64,000 bases of DNA from Alphaproteobacteria bacterium. Its GTDB lineage: Bacteria; Pseudomonadota; Alphaproteobacteria; UBA9655. Shown here piece after piece: positions 16,319 through 24,822 of this stretch. Location of the stretch: assembly GCA_019752515.1 (NCBI GenBank), contig JAIEMB010000007.1:48363-112362 (forward strand). Reading direction: 5' to 3'. The number at the start of each line of letters is the position of its first letter. Within the stretch, counting starts at the first letter, position 1. Below the pieces are notes generated by a model that was not told the origin of the DNA, did no database searches, and saw only the letters and a list, made by a program, of their open reading frames with translations. A program made the position numbers and the translations under genes.

Positions 16319-17470
16319 ATGAACCAAACCGAATCACTTCCTCTCCCCGTTTATGAGCCTCTTCACCTCGTGGTAGAAAAAAATGCTCTTTTAAAAGCGC
16401 TCGCCCATTGTCAAGGCATTGTTGAACGTCGGAATACGGTCCCTATTTTAGCGCATGTGCTTCTTGAAACCCAAGGAAATACATTAAAAGTGACTGCAAC
16501 GGATCTTGAAATTGCTTTTGTTGAAACACTTCCTGCTCACATTACAGCCTATGGCAGTACAACGCTTTCAGCGCAGCTCCTTTTTGATGTCGTAAGAAAA
16601 CTTCCAGAGGGTTCAGAAATTGAGTTAAAAACGAGCGAAGACGGCAGCTCTCTCGAATTGCGTTCTGCTCGGTCTAATTATAACTTTGCATGCCTTCCCG
16701 TAATCGACTTTCCTCTCATAACAACTGGTAATCTTCCTTGTAGCTTTAAAATTCATGCTGGTGAATTGTCTCGTCTTATAGATAAGACGCGCTTTTCTAT
16801 GGCAACTGAAGAAACGCGTTATTACCTTAATGGGCTTTGTTTACATAAAACCCCTGATAATTTTTTGAGAGCTGTCGCAACAGATGGACTTCGACTTGCT
16901 CAAGCTCAAGTAGAACTTCCTCCAGAGGCCTCTTCTATGCCTCAAGTAATTGTTTCACGAAAAACAATTAATGAAATTCGCAAGCTCATTGATGAGTCTG
17001 CAGAAGACGTTTCTATATCTTTATCAGAGACCCAAATTCAATTTTCCTTTGGCCCCTCTATTCTCATTTCTCGCCTTATTGAAGGTAACTTTCCTGAATA
17101 TGAAAATGTCATTCCTTTTAGTAATGATAAAGTTATTGAAATTGATGTTAAATCCTTCGCTGAAGCTGTAGACCGCATTTCCATCATGTCAACAGACAAA
17201 CTTCGCCCCGTAAAAATACATGTGGAGGCATCGACTATGTTGATTTCGGCCCATGGCACGGGAACTGGAAGTGCAATAGAAGAGCTTGAAGTCAAATATG
17301 AGGGTGATCCCGTTGACTTCGGTTTTAATGCTCGTTTTATCCTAGATGTTACGCAGCAGATCTCGAGTCAAACTTTGCAATTGCTCGTTGGAGATGAAAC
17401 CCAAGCCATCATCGCCAAAGATGGCATCGATGACTCAGCTCTTTATGTTCTTATGCCCATGCGCGTTTAA
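16319..17470 (+). CDS. dnaN: DNA polymerase III sliding clamp (beta subunit)
   Basis: A 383-residue beta clamp with three repeated clamp domains. Recognisable parts are LKALAHCQGIVERRNTVPILAHVL near the N-terminus, DFPLI in domain 2, RFSMATEETRYYLNGLCL, VATDGLRLA, and the C-terminal YVLMPMRV that is typical of the clamp end. It encircles DNA and tethers polymerase III. It directly follows dnaA. Confidence 0.97.
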   Translation: MNQTESLPLPVYEPLHLVVEKNALLKALAHCQGIVERRNTVPILAHVLLETQGNTLKVTATDLEIAFVETLPAHITAYGSTTLSAQLLFDVVRKLPEGSEIELKTSEDGSSLELRSARSNYNFACLPVIDFPLITTGNLPCSFKIHAGELSRLIDKTRFSMATEETRYYLNGLCLHKTPDNFLRAVATDGLRLAQAQVELPPEASSMPQVIVSRKTINEIRKLIDESAEDVSISLSETQIQFSFGPSILISRLIEGNFPEYENVIPFSNDKVIEIDVKSFAEAVDRISIMSTDKLRPVKIHVEASTMLISAHGTGTGSAIEELEVKYEGDPVDFGFNARFILDVTQQISSQTLQLLVGDETQAIIAKDGIDDSALYVLMPMRV

Positions 17471-18737
17471 CGAAAGGTGTTTTGTTTTCATTTCAATAGT
17501 TCGTCAGTATACTGATCCCCGTGTTTTAGCCATTGGATGTATTGCTTATGCCAATGGCCTTCCTTTGCTTTTAACAGCTAAGACCTTAGGCATTTGGCTT
17601 GAAACCTATAATTTAGATTATACATCGATCGGCCTTTTTGGCCTTTTACACCTTCCTTATACTATCAAATTTCTATGGGCGCCTATTCTTGATCACGTGC
17701 CCATACCTTTTTTAAATAAATTTCTGGGACAGCGCAGGAGTTGGTTATGCCTTGTGCAGATCACAGCTATTCTCGGACTGTTCGGAATGGCTTCTCTTGA
17801 TCCTGTGCAGAACTTAGCAGCTTTTATTGGCTTTGGATTTATCGTTACTTTTTCAGCAGCAAGTCAACATGTCCTTCTCCTCACCTACCAAATTGAAACA
17901 TTGAATTCAAGAGACTGGGGTGTAGGAGAAGGTATGAGTGTTTTTACCTACCGGATGGCAATCCTCACGGGAGGAGCTGGGGCTTTGTATTTAGCCAATT
18001 TCTTCACATGGCAAGAAGTCTATATTTTCATTACATTTTTAATGGGCATCGGCCTCATTGCTGTATTAATTATACGAGAGCCGGATCGTTTCATCCTCGA
18101 GCACATCCATTCCTTCAAAAATAAAAAAGAATGGTTTCAATATGCTCTTATAGGCCCTTTTAAAGATTTTATGGCAAAAACAGGATGGAAAGCCATTCTT
18201 GTTTTTATGTTAATTTATAGACTCCCTGAGAATCTTCTAAGCATGATGCAAACGCTATTTTTATTGGATTTAGGGTTTACCTATAATGAGATAGCCTCCG
18301 TTGCCAAGTTTTTTGGATTAGGAGCATCAATCTTAGGTGGATTTATCGGAGGGCATTGGATTCGCCTTTATGGTTATAAGAATACACTCTTTTGGGGAGC
18401 TCTTTTTCATGGTTTTTCTTGCCTTCTCTTCCTTGTCCAAGAAAAACTTGGAATAAATTTACCTTTTCTTTATCTCACCATTGGTATTGAGCATTTTTTT
18501 AGTGGCATGGCACTTACAGCCTTTTTTTCCTATCAACTGACATGTTCCAGTATTGCTTTTGCTGCAACTCAACTCGCAATTTTGACGTCTATTGCTGCCC
18601 TTGGCCGAACCATTGTACAACCTCTGGCAGGAGCTATGATAGATTATTTTGGATGGCCTCTCTTTCTTATCAGTGTCGCTCTCTCTTCTATTCCAGGGAT
18701 TTTATGGGTTTACCGCATTCCTTTCCCCCGCCCTTAA
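17445..18737 (+). CDS. ampG: AmpG-family muropeptide permease (MFS)
   Basis: Inner-membrane transporter with about 12 membrane segments. The start region reads RQYTDPRVLAIGCIAYANGLPLLLTAKTLGIWL, matching AmpG-type permeases that import GlcNAc-anhydroMurNAc peptides for cell-wall recycling; NagZ encoded at 44325 would act on them. The start is uncertain. The only in-frame ATG codons lie inside the dnaN coding end (17445, 17430 and upstream). No ATG, GTG or TTG occurs in frame between the dnaN stop and the first conserved residues; ATT at 17490, 10 bases after AAAGGTG, would give the expected N-terminus. I report the ATG at 17445 as the conventional choice. Confidence 0.8.
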   Translation: MFLCPCAFNERCFVFISIVRQYTDPRVLAIGCIAYANGLPLLLTAKTLGIWLETYNLDYTSIGLFGLLHLPYTIKFLWAPILDHVPIPFLNKFLGQRRSWLCLVQITAILGLFGMASLDPVQNLAAFIGFGFIVTFSAASQHVLLLTYQIETLNSRDWGVGEGMSVFTYRMAILTGGAGALYLANFFTWQEVYIFITFLMGIGLIAVLIIREPDRFILEHIHSFKNKKEWFQYALIGPFKDFMAKTGWKAILVFMLIYRLPENLLSMMQTLFLLDLGFTYNEIASVAKFFGLGASILGGFIGGHWIRLYGYKNTLFWGALFHGFSCLLFLVQEKLGINLPFLYLTIGIEHFFSGMALTAFFSYQLTCSSIAFAATQLAILTSIAALGRTIVQPLAGAMIDYFGWPLFLISVALSSIPGILWVYRIPFPRP

Positions 18738-18840
18738 TTTTCATACTGCTGCTGTTTTTTGAGTAAACTTAAAAGGCTCATAAATTGGTTTGATTTCTGG
18801 ATTTTTTTCATAGGAGGGAATATAAAGAAAACGTTGAGCT

Positions 18841-20082
18841 ATGAAAGAATACGCTTTGCATAAAACAGTAAATTTAGAAAGTATCCTTAAGGATCTCCAA
18901 GGTTTTGAAAAAGCTCATTCCCTCAATGGTACCCTTGCCATTGCGCAAGGGAGAAACATAGTTTACGAGAAAAGTTTTGGTATGGCCGACTTTGAAGCGA
19001 ACACCCCATGCACAAGCAACACACAATACAATATAGCTTCTGTCACAAAGCAATTTACAGCCGCAGCTTTATTGCACCTCTTATACGATGCCAATTCATC
19101 TGTAACTACTTTGCAAACAGCATTACAAACTCCCCTTTCTTATTATTTACCCCCAGATGATTTTATTTGGAACGGAATAATGCCGAAATGGGCAAAGATC
19201 ATAACTCTCCATCATCTTCTAACACATACATCAGGTATAGTTAATTATACTGACTTAGATTTTTTTTGGAAAAATCTTTATGTCTCAGAGGATTCTTCTA
19301 TGATTGACCTTGTTAATCTATTTAAATTAACTGATCTCAACTTCGAGCCAGGAACCCAATATGAATACTGTAATTCCGGATATGTATTATTAGGTCAAGT
19401 TATCGAAAGGCTCAGTAAAGAAAATTTAAGCCTATATCTGATGAAGACTTTTTTCAAACCGTTAGAAATGAGAGATACAGCATTACCTATCTCTGGAACA
19501 ACTCCTATCCTAAAAAAGTTAAAGACATTTTTTCATCTTGCGCGAGGATATACATATGGAATCATTGACCCAGCAGGCCCCTTCAAGGAACTCAAGCATT
19601 ATTGGTCTCATAGTATTGATGCAGGTGATGGTGGTATAATTTCAACAGCCCCTGACCTCATAAAATGGAACAATGCCTTACACAAAGGACACGTCTTACC
19701 TTTTGATATTTTAGAATTAATGCTGGCTCCCTATAACCTTATCCCAACAGAACCTAACTCCTTTTACGGTTATGGTATTGTATGTAGGAAATCAAATGTA
19801 GGAAATATTTACACTCATGGGGGTAGTGTTCCAGGTTACCTCTCTTATCCAATCTATATTCCATCTATAGATGTGACAATTGTTTCTCTTTCAAATTTAT
19901 CTTTCGATGATTATTGCATAGAAGATAAGAAACAAGCGTTAAAGGACGAGCTGTCTTGTATGGAGAATACTATGGAAAAGGAAAGGCAATTTCAAAAGCT
20001 CTTCGCAACTCGTTACCCTGAAGTGCAGGAAATCATAGAGACCCATTCTTTATTTAAAGTTAATAATATTAAAGGCCTATAA
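18841..20082 (+). CDS. Class C beta-lactamase-fold serine hydrolase without signal peptide
   Basis: A 413-residue protein with the three active-site elements of the serine beta-lactamase/DD-peptidase-like fold: SVTK (Ser67 and Lys70), YCN within EYCNSGYVLLG, and HGG in YTHGGSVPGYL replacing KTG. Many members of this family are esterases or peptidases, not beta-lactamases. No signal peptide is visible; TGA at 18835-18837 closes the frame upstream, so the protein appears cytosolic, which argues against a role in antibiotic resistance. AGGAGGG at 18812-18818 lies unusually far (about 22 bases) from the ATG. The coding sequence is more AT-rich than dnaA-dnaN. Confidence 0.8.
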   Translation: MKEYALHKTVNLESILKDLQGFEKAHSLNGTLAIAQGRNIVYEKSFGMADFEANTPCTSNTQYNIASVTKQFTAAALLHLLYDANSSVTTLQTALQTPLSYYLPPDDFIWNGIMPKWAKIITLHHLLTHTSGIVNYTDLDFFWKNLYVSEDSSMIDLVNLFKLTDLNFEPGTQYEYCNSGYVLLGQVIERLSKENLSLYLMKTFFKPLEMRDTALPISGTTPILKKLKTFFHLARGYTYGIIDPAGPFKELKHYWSHSIDAGDGGIISTAPDLIKWNNALHKGHVLPFDILELMLAPYNLIPTEPNSFYGYGIVCRKSNVGNIYTHGGSVPGYLSYPIYIPSIDVTIVSLSNLSFDDYCIEDKKQALKDELSCMENTMEKERQFQKLFATRYPEVQEIIETHSLFKVNNIKGL

Positions 20083-20101
20083 AAGAGCTGAACAAATCTA
20101 T

Positions 20102-21034
20102 TTAAAAAGTCCATCCGAAATTAGCAGCTAATGAATAATCTTTCTTACTTTGATGTCCATATAAATGCTGCGTTGCGGGCAAACCAAATCCCAATTGAAA
20201 AATGAGGTGCTCGGATGAAATCCATAGAGAAGGTGTTATGAACACCGTATTCCCACCTGAGTTAGGATTAGGAATAGACTTTATTTTGTTGTTTTCGTTG
20301 TATTGGCCATCTACTTCTACCATCAACGCAATAATCCATTCATGATCAATAGTTAAAATATTTCTTCCGATACCCCCTTGATACAAAAATTGATTACCGG
20401 GCTTTATTCCATCATTAGAAGTCGTAAATACAATTCCATAAGAAGTATACCCAAACCATTCCGTATATGTACGATTAAATGTAGTTCCTAGAAAAAAGCT
20501 TGGAGAACCGAAACCTAGAGGCGGACGTTTTTTAGCAGAACCTGTCGGAAAAGATAAACTCCCAACCATTGTAGCTTGATCAAGATAATGTAATGTTTTC
20601 CCAGTGTAAAAAGCATGTTCAAATTGTATAAACGCATCTTCCAAGCCCGAAGAACTCTTTTTATCTTGTTTATAACTCGCTGCAATAGGTAGGTTAAGCT
20701 GAACAGACAAGTCATCTCTTATGCCGTATACAAAGGAGGGAACAAGATCTACTGCCCGTTGTTTATGCCCTCTCAAATAATCCCCGAAAAGATAGAATTG
20801 CTTTTGATCTTTATTTATCACCCTCTGGCCAAAGCTTATGAGAGGCCCTGGTTGCTGCGAAGACGTTAGTGCAAAATTTCCTATGTTTGGAGGAGATTCT
20901 TGTACAACCCCTCCTTTCTTTTCTAAAGGATCGATGATATTTGCGCCAACATATGCAGAAGAAAAAAGAACACTTAAGAAAACAACACAACTGACAAGGT
21001 TTGTAGAAAAGGATTCTTTAAGTTTTATTTTCAT
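20102..21034 (-). CDS. Outer-membrane beta-barrel protein (phenol MetA-like family)
   Basis: A 310-residue protein with a signal peptide (hydrophobic core about residues 13-28, cleavage near YVGA) and alternating strands ending with Phe (NFGWTF), as for outer-membrane barrels. The pattern DLSVQLNLPIAASY, GSLSFPTGSAKKRPPLGFGSPSFFLGTTF and IFQLGFGLP resembles the MetA-type transporter family of outer-membrane proteins. I chose the ATG at 21034 because it gives a tidier signal peptide than the ATG at 21052. It converges with the serine hydrolase gene. Substrate unknown. Confidence 0.65.
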   Translation of the reverse strand: MKIKLKESFSTNLVSCVVFLSVLFSSAYVGANIIDPLEKKGGVVQESPPNIGNFALTSSQQPGPLISFGQRVINKDQKQFYLFGDYLRGHKQRAVDLVPSFVYGIRDDLSVQLNLPIAASYKQDKKSSSGLEDAFIQFEHAFYTGKTLHYLDQATMVGSLSFPTGSAKKRPPLGFGSPSFFLGTTFNRTYTEWFGYTSYGIVFTTSNDGIKPGNQFLYQGGIGRNILTIDHEWIIALMVEVDGQYNENNKIKSIPNPNSGGNTVFITPSLWISSEHLIFQLGFGLPATQHLYGHQSKKDYSLAANFGWTF

Positions 21035-21052
21035 TGGAAACAAAGAAACCAA

Positions 21053-21381
21053 ACATTACTTGAGAAAGATAAATTTATATTATCATTTTCCTCTGTGATG
21101 TCATCTCCACGAAGAGAATTCATAATGCATTTGAATAACAACTTCATAAATTTAGTAACCTTTACAGACTTTTTCATGGGCCTCGCCTTCATATGAATGG
21201 TTACCAAAGAAATCTAAGTTGTTGTACAGCGTATGTTTTATACAAATATCGATTGTTAAGATCTAGCCATAAATTTGTTAAAAAGCCTAATTGCTCTATC
21301 GTTTTTATTTTGCTGCTATGAAAAGCTAGATTTTTCGGCAAACTTAATGTATTTTTAACTTAAAAGAAAGAGTAAGCCCTC
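21053..21381. other. Intergenic region between divergent genes, nothing supported
   Basis: This 329-base stretch separates the outer-membrane protein (minus) from the RMD1 gene (plus). It must hold both promoters. I see T/A-rich sequence and a GTAC-containing stretch near 21224 but no -35/-10 pair that I would defend, no tRNA and no small gene with a ribosome binding site. Confidence 0.5.
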
Positions 21382-22164
21382 ATGCGTTGTCTTGTTATTA
21401 GCACTGCAGAAAATTATGATCTCCACGGCCTAGCTATGGCTTTGGAGGATGTGGAATTTATTAATTTTTATACGGATTCTCTCCATGCTTCCTATAAAGA
21501 GTGGGATATTGTTATATTTAATTATGGATGCGTTGTTTTATGGAATGTACCACTTGAAGAAGAAACGACTTTTTTAGAGCTCCTTCAACATTATGCTCAA
21601 AACCCTATTAATCCTGTCACAGAAGAATTTCACTACTCTTTTGCAAGCAAACCTCGTTTTTTTCAAGATAAAATCACTCTAGCGAAAACACGTTCTCATG
21701 CTCTTCAAATGTTGGCCGTCTCTTATGGGCTTTCCCAAACCATAAAGCTTTCGGCCTTTGAAGCGCGAATTGATAACACTATTGAAATGACCAAGAATAT
21801 TCCGCAAGAATTAGCGCGTCGTGGGAAGATCTCTCTCTCACGAAAAGAAATCTCTAAGAGTATTGGAGAGCTCTTTATCGAGCGTAATTCTGTTAATCTT
21901 CATAGTGATATCTTAGATGCTCCTGTTTTTATATGGGATCATCCTGAATATGAAAGTCTTTATACGATGACAATTAATGATTTGGAACTTCATGCTCGTA
22001 CGGCAGTGCTCAATCGACGACTCGACATCGTTAAAGAATTGTTTGAAATGATGAGAGATGAGCTCAATAATCGCCACTCGACAATGCTTGAATCTATTAT
22101 CGTTCTCCTCATTATGATTGAAGTTTTTCTGACGCTTATTGTTCACGTTTTTCACTTGGTTTAA
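21382..22164 (+). CDS. RMD1/YagE-family (DUF155) membrane-anchored protein
   Basis: A 260-residue protein of the RMD1 family, whose eukaryotic members (yeast Rmd1/Rmd8, human RMND1) are mitochondrial or membrane proteins linked to mitochondrial translation. Family marks are WDIVIFNYGCVVLWNV, SHALQMLAVSYGLSQTIKLSAFE, the block around FIWDHPEYESLY, RTAVLNRRLDIVKELFEMMRDELNNRHSTMLESIIVLLIMIE and one C-terminal membrane segment (residues about 238-258). Bacterial members are common in Rickettsiales and relatives; the biochemical role is not known. AAAGAAAGAG precedes the start. Confidence 0.85.
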   Translation: MRCLVISTAENYDLHGLAMALEDVEFINFYTDSLHASYKEWDIVIFNYGCVVLWNVPLEEETTFLELLQHYAQNPINPVTEEFHYSFASKPRFFQDKITLAKTRSHALQMLAVSYGLSQTIKLSAFEARIDNTIEMTKNIPQELARRGKISLSRKEISKSIGELFIERNSVNLHSDILDAPVFIWDHPEYESLYTMTINDLELHARTAVLNRRLDIVKELFEMMRDELNNRHSTMLESIIVLLIMIEVFLTLIVHVFHLV

Positions 22165-22238
22165 ATGATAAGTTAACGAGATTTTTAGTATTTCATAGCA
22201 AACTGAAATTAGAACATTCACAGGTTAGGAGCATCTTC

Positions 22239-22679
22239 ATGTTTAAACAAAAGAAGACATGGGTTTTAGTAGCAGACGGTGCAAGAGCCCGCATTTTCAT
22301 CAAGAACTATAAAAAGTTAAACAATGTCACAGGACAGGACTACGTTGGTGATAATTTGAAAGATAGCGATGCAGGTACAGATAGACCGGGTCGTGGCTAT
22401 GAAAGTGCAAACCCAGCTCGTCATGCTTATCAGCCACGAACGGATTGGCACCAATACCATAAAGAGCTCTTTGCCAAAGAACTATGTGATGTTCTTGAAA
22501 AGGCAAATGAACATTCGGAGTTTGACGAGTTAATTATCATTTCTCCGCCTAAAACTTTGGGAGACATTAGAGGACACTTGAGCAAACATACTTTAGGCAA
22601 GGTTATTGCTGAAATCCCAAAAGAAATAACAAAATTGACTGAACACGAACTTGTGAGCTACTTAGATAATGAACTTTAA
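22239..22679 (+). CDS. Host-attachment/AtsE-family protein (BaeRF-like)
   Basis: A 146-residue cytosolic protein of the family annotated as required for attachment to host cells. Motifs are WVLVADGARARIF at the start, the central RPGRGYESANPARHAYQPRTDWH, and FDELIIISPPKTLGDIRGHLSKHT near the end, followed by AEIPKEITKLTEHELVSYL. The family fold resembles release factor eRF1 domain 2 (baeRF group), suggesting an RNA or ribosome-related task; the attachment label comes from Agrobacterium studies and may not apply. Ends with a weak A/T hairpin (22781-22796) followed by T-run that could terminate it. Confidence 0.82.
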   Translation: MFKQKKTWVLVADGARARIFIKNYKKLNNVTGQDYVGDNLKDSDAGTDRPGRGYESANPARHAYQPRTDWHQYHKELFAKELCDVLEKANEHSEFDELIIISPPKTLGDIRGHLSKHTLGKVIAEIPKEITKLTEHELVSYLDNEL

Positions 22680-22994
22680 GTAACTCAGCTTTGTTAATAG
22701 ATTACCTGCAAAAACAAAAGATTGAGTTGGAGAAGGTGACCGAATAGTGGGCAACGATTTTATTTATCCATAGAATGAGAACTCTGTTTTTAGAGTATTT
22801 TTTATGGTTTCACCTCCTTTACATCCTTTTTTTACTTTTACTAAAAATGAATTTTAATATAAGCCCATTAATTATGTATTAATGCATTTTTTAATTTTAA
22901 ATAATTTTATTTTTACTTTTCTTCAACTTTTTCGTGGTATCTCTTTAGAAAGCATGATTTAATTATTAATGAGATCAACTGGAGGCACACTATC
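22680..22994. other. Intergenic region with weak terminator and a perfect Shine-Dalgarno complement
   Basis: The stretch holds ACTCT/AGAGT arms at 22781-22785 and 22792-22796 followed by a T-run, a weak candidate terminator for the upstream gene. At 22810-22821 the plus strand reads TCACCTCCTTTA, the same as the 3' end of 16S rRNA; on the minus strand it is a full TAAAGGAGGTGA, but no ATG, GTG or TTG with a meaningful frame follows. The rest is AT-rich up to the GGAGG (22981-22985) of the next gene. Confidence 0.4.
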
Positions 22995-23960
22995 TTGGAA
23001 GCATTGCCTGTAAAATTATCAAATGCAATTGATCGAGAGCTTGCACCTTTACATCCTGATAAGCTAAGGAACGCTTGTTTTGAGCTTTCCCAACGTTACG
23101 CACAAGGCCAACACATAGAAAGTCAACTTCATAGGCACGCATATATTGCAGCACGTCTTCCTGCAACCTATGGTGCGACCAGAGATGTATTTCGACGCAT
23201 TGAACCTTTTTTAAAATCCACAAAGAGTCTCTTAGATTTAGGCGCGGGAGTGGGAAGTCTCGCTTGGGCAGCAAAAGAGGTTATGCCTCGGCTTAAGCGT
23301 GTGACCCTTTTTGAAAAGGATATCGAACTTCTACGCTTAGGTCAGCATCTTACTCAAAACAATCTTGATCCCCTCCAGCTTGCGTGGTGCCGAGACAACA
23401 TTGCAAAAGGAGGAATCTTTCCAACCCATGATGTTGTCGTTATTTCATACGCTCTTAACGAGCTTACGCAAAAAGAACAAATCTATGCCCTTGAACGAGC
23501 CTATGCAGCCACCGATGAGCTCTTAATCCTTATAGAGCCTGGTACGCCAGCTGGATTTGGTCGCATACTCGAAGCGCGTACACTTTTACTACACCTTGGA
23601 GCCCAAATTATTGCTCCTTGCCCCCAAAATAACCCCTGCCCCCTCGAACCTGCTTTTAAAGAAGCCAAGGATTGGTGCCACTTTAGCGTACGGATTCCAC
23701 GAGGAAAATATCACAGAAGAGCCAAGGAAGGCGCCTTACCTTATGAAGATGAAAAATATATATACCTGGTTGCATCTCCTCATATTCACCCTGTACCTGA
23801 AAATCGAATCATTAAAGCACCCATTCGAAAAACAGGACATGTTATCTTAGATCTTTGTACCCAAAAAGGCCAAGTGGAGCGTCGTGTGATTTCAAAAACT
23901 GATGGGAACACTTATACTAAAGCACGTGACGCAGAATGGGGTGAGGAATGGGAAGAATAA
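22995..23960 (+). CDS. Rsm22-family methyltransferase-like ribosome assembly protein
   Basis: A 321-residue member of the Rsm22/METTL17 family. It starts at TTG, with GGAGG 9 bases upstream. The SAM-type glycine motif LLDLGAGVGSLAWA is at residues 80-91. Four cysteines, Cys209, Cys215, Cys228 and Cys288 (APCPQNNPC, DWCHF, LDLC), match the 4Fe-4S cluster pattern described for mitochondrial METTL17, and HFSVRIPRGKYHRRAKEG and LPYEDEKYIYL are family blocks. Mitochondrial members act in small-subunit assembly. The short spacing to the RMD1 gene puts two families with mitochondrial counterparts side by side. Confidence 0.85.
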   Translation: MEALPVKLSNAIDRELAPLHPDKLRNACFELSQRYAQGQHIESQLHRHAYIAARLPATYGATRDVFRRIEPFLKSTKSLLDLGAGVGSLAWAAKEVMPRLKRVTLFEKDIELLRLGQHLTQNNLDPLQLAWCRDNIAKGGIFPTHDVVVISYALNELTQKEQIYALERAYAATDELLILIEPGTPAGFGRILEARTLLLHLGAQIIAPCPQNNPCPLEPAFKEAKDWCHFSVRIPRGKYHRRAKEGALPYEDEKYIYLVASPHIHPVPENRIIKAPIRKTGHVILDLCTQKGQVERRVISKTDGNTYTKARDAEWGEEWEE

Positions 23961-23967
23961 GCTTACA

Positions 23968-23996
23968 TTGACGACGACTTTGAAGAGGCGTAGAGT
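23968..23996 (+). promoter_or_regulatory. Candidate promoter of sdhCDAB
   Basis: TTGACG at 23968-23973 and TAGAGT at 23991-23996 are 17 bases apart. Transcription would start near 24003, 28 bases before the sdhC start. The -10 is only a moderate match. Confidence 0.42.
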
Positions 23997-24030
23997 AGCT
24001 CTGCATAAAAACAATATAGTCTGACTGATT

Positions 24031-24438
24031 ATGATCTCATCTTTAAAGGATAAACGCCCTCTTTCTCCTCATCTTCAAATTTATAAGATACAAATTACAT
24101 CTCTCCTTTCTATTCTCCATAGGATAACAGGCATTGTCCTCTTTGGAGGGTCAATTTTATGGACATTTTGGCTTCTTGCTCTTGCTACTGGTCCAGATCA
24201 TTACAAAACCATGCAAGATTTTATGCTCCATCCTGTTGGATTGATCATCCTTTTAGGTTGGTCTTTCTCTTTTTTTTATCACCTCTGCAACGGTATTCGC
24301 CATCTCATGTGGGACTGTGGTTTAGGTTATGATCTAACTACAGTACGACGAACAGGATGGTTGGTTGTATTCAGCTCTTTTTTTTTAACTCTGCTAACGT
24401 GTGTATTGGGGTATTTGTGTAAGGAAATTTGGTCATGA
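24031..24438 (+). CDS. sdhC: Succinate dehydrogenase cytochrome b556 subunit
   Basis: Membrane anchor of complex II, 135 residues with three membrane segments. RPLSPHLQIYKIQITSLLSILHRITG is the SdhC N-terminal signature (Ser and Arg near the quinone site), and the heme-ligand region reads FFYHLCNGIRHLMWDCG. It overlaps sdhD by ATGA at 24435-24438. First gene of sdhCDAB. Confidence 0.95.
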   Translation: MISSLKDKRPLSPHLQIYKIQITSLLSILHRITGIVLFGGSILWTFWLLALATGPDHYKTMQDFMLHPVGLIILLGWSFSFFYHLCNGIRHLMWDCGLGYDLTTVRRTGWLVVFSSFFLTLLTCVLGYLCKEIWS

Positions 24439-24812
24439 AATATGAAACACCTCTCCACGAAGCTCAAAGTCTTGGCTCTGCAAAAACGGGTGTTCAGCAT
24501 TGGATGGCTCAAAGAGTGTCAGCAATAGCCCTCATCCCTCTTGGCGTATGGTTTATTGCTTTCTTTACGATATTTCTTACAGCCCCTTTTGAAGCAGCTG
24601 AACAGTGGCTTTCCTCTGAGTGGAGCGTGGCGTTTGCTATTCTTTTAACCCTTTGTCTGTTCTACCACGGGTATTTGGGGATGCGGACCATTTGGGAAGA
24701 TTATGTCCCTCATGAATCATCAAGATGGAGTTTAATCATTGCTACAAAATTATTGTGTGCCCTTATGGCCATTGTCGCAGTTGTATCCATCTTACAAGTA
24801 TTCTTAAGTTGA
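24435..24812 (+). CDS. sdhD: Succinate dehydrogenase membrane anchor subunit
   Basis: Second membrane anchor of complex II, 125 residues with three membrane segments. [19 protein letters not shown] and [17 protein letters not shown] are typical; the His in FYHG is the likely heme ligand. Start ATG at 24435 overlaps the sdhC stop by four bases, so translation is coupled. Confidence 0.93.
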   Translation: MKYETPLHEAQSLGSAKTGVQHWMAQRVSAIALIPLGVWFIAFFTIFLTAPFEAAEQWLSSEWSVAFAILLTLCLFYHGYLGMRTIWEDYVPHESSRWSLIIATKLLCALMAIVAVVSILQVFLS

Positions 24813-24822
24813 AAGCAGATTG

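Noticed and set aside
18841..20082. Antibiotic-resistance beta-lactamase
   Set aside because: The protein has no signal peptide and HGG instead of KTG; such cytosolic family members are normally esterases or peptidases.
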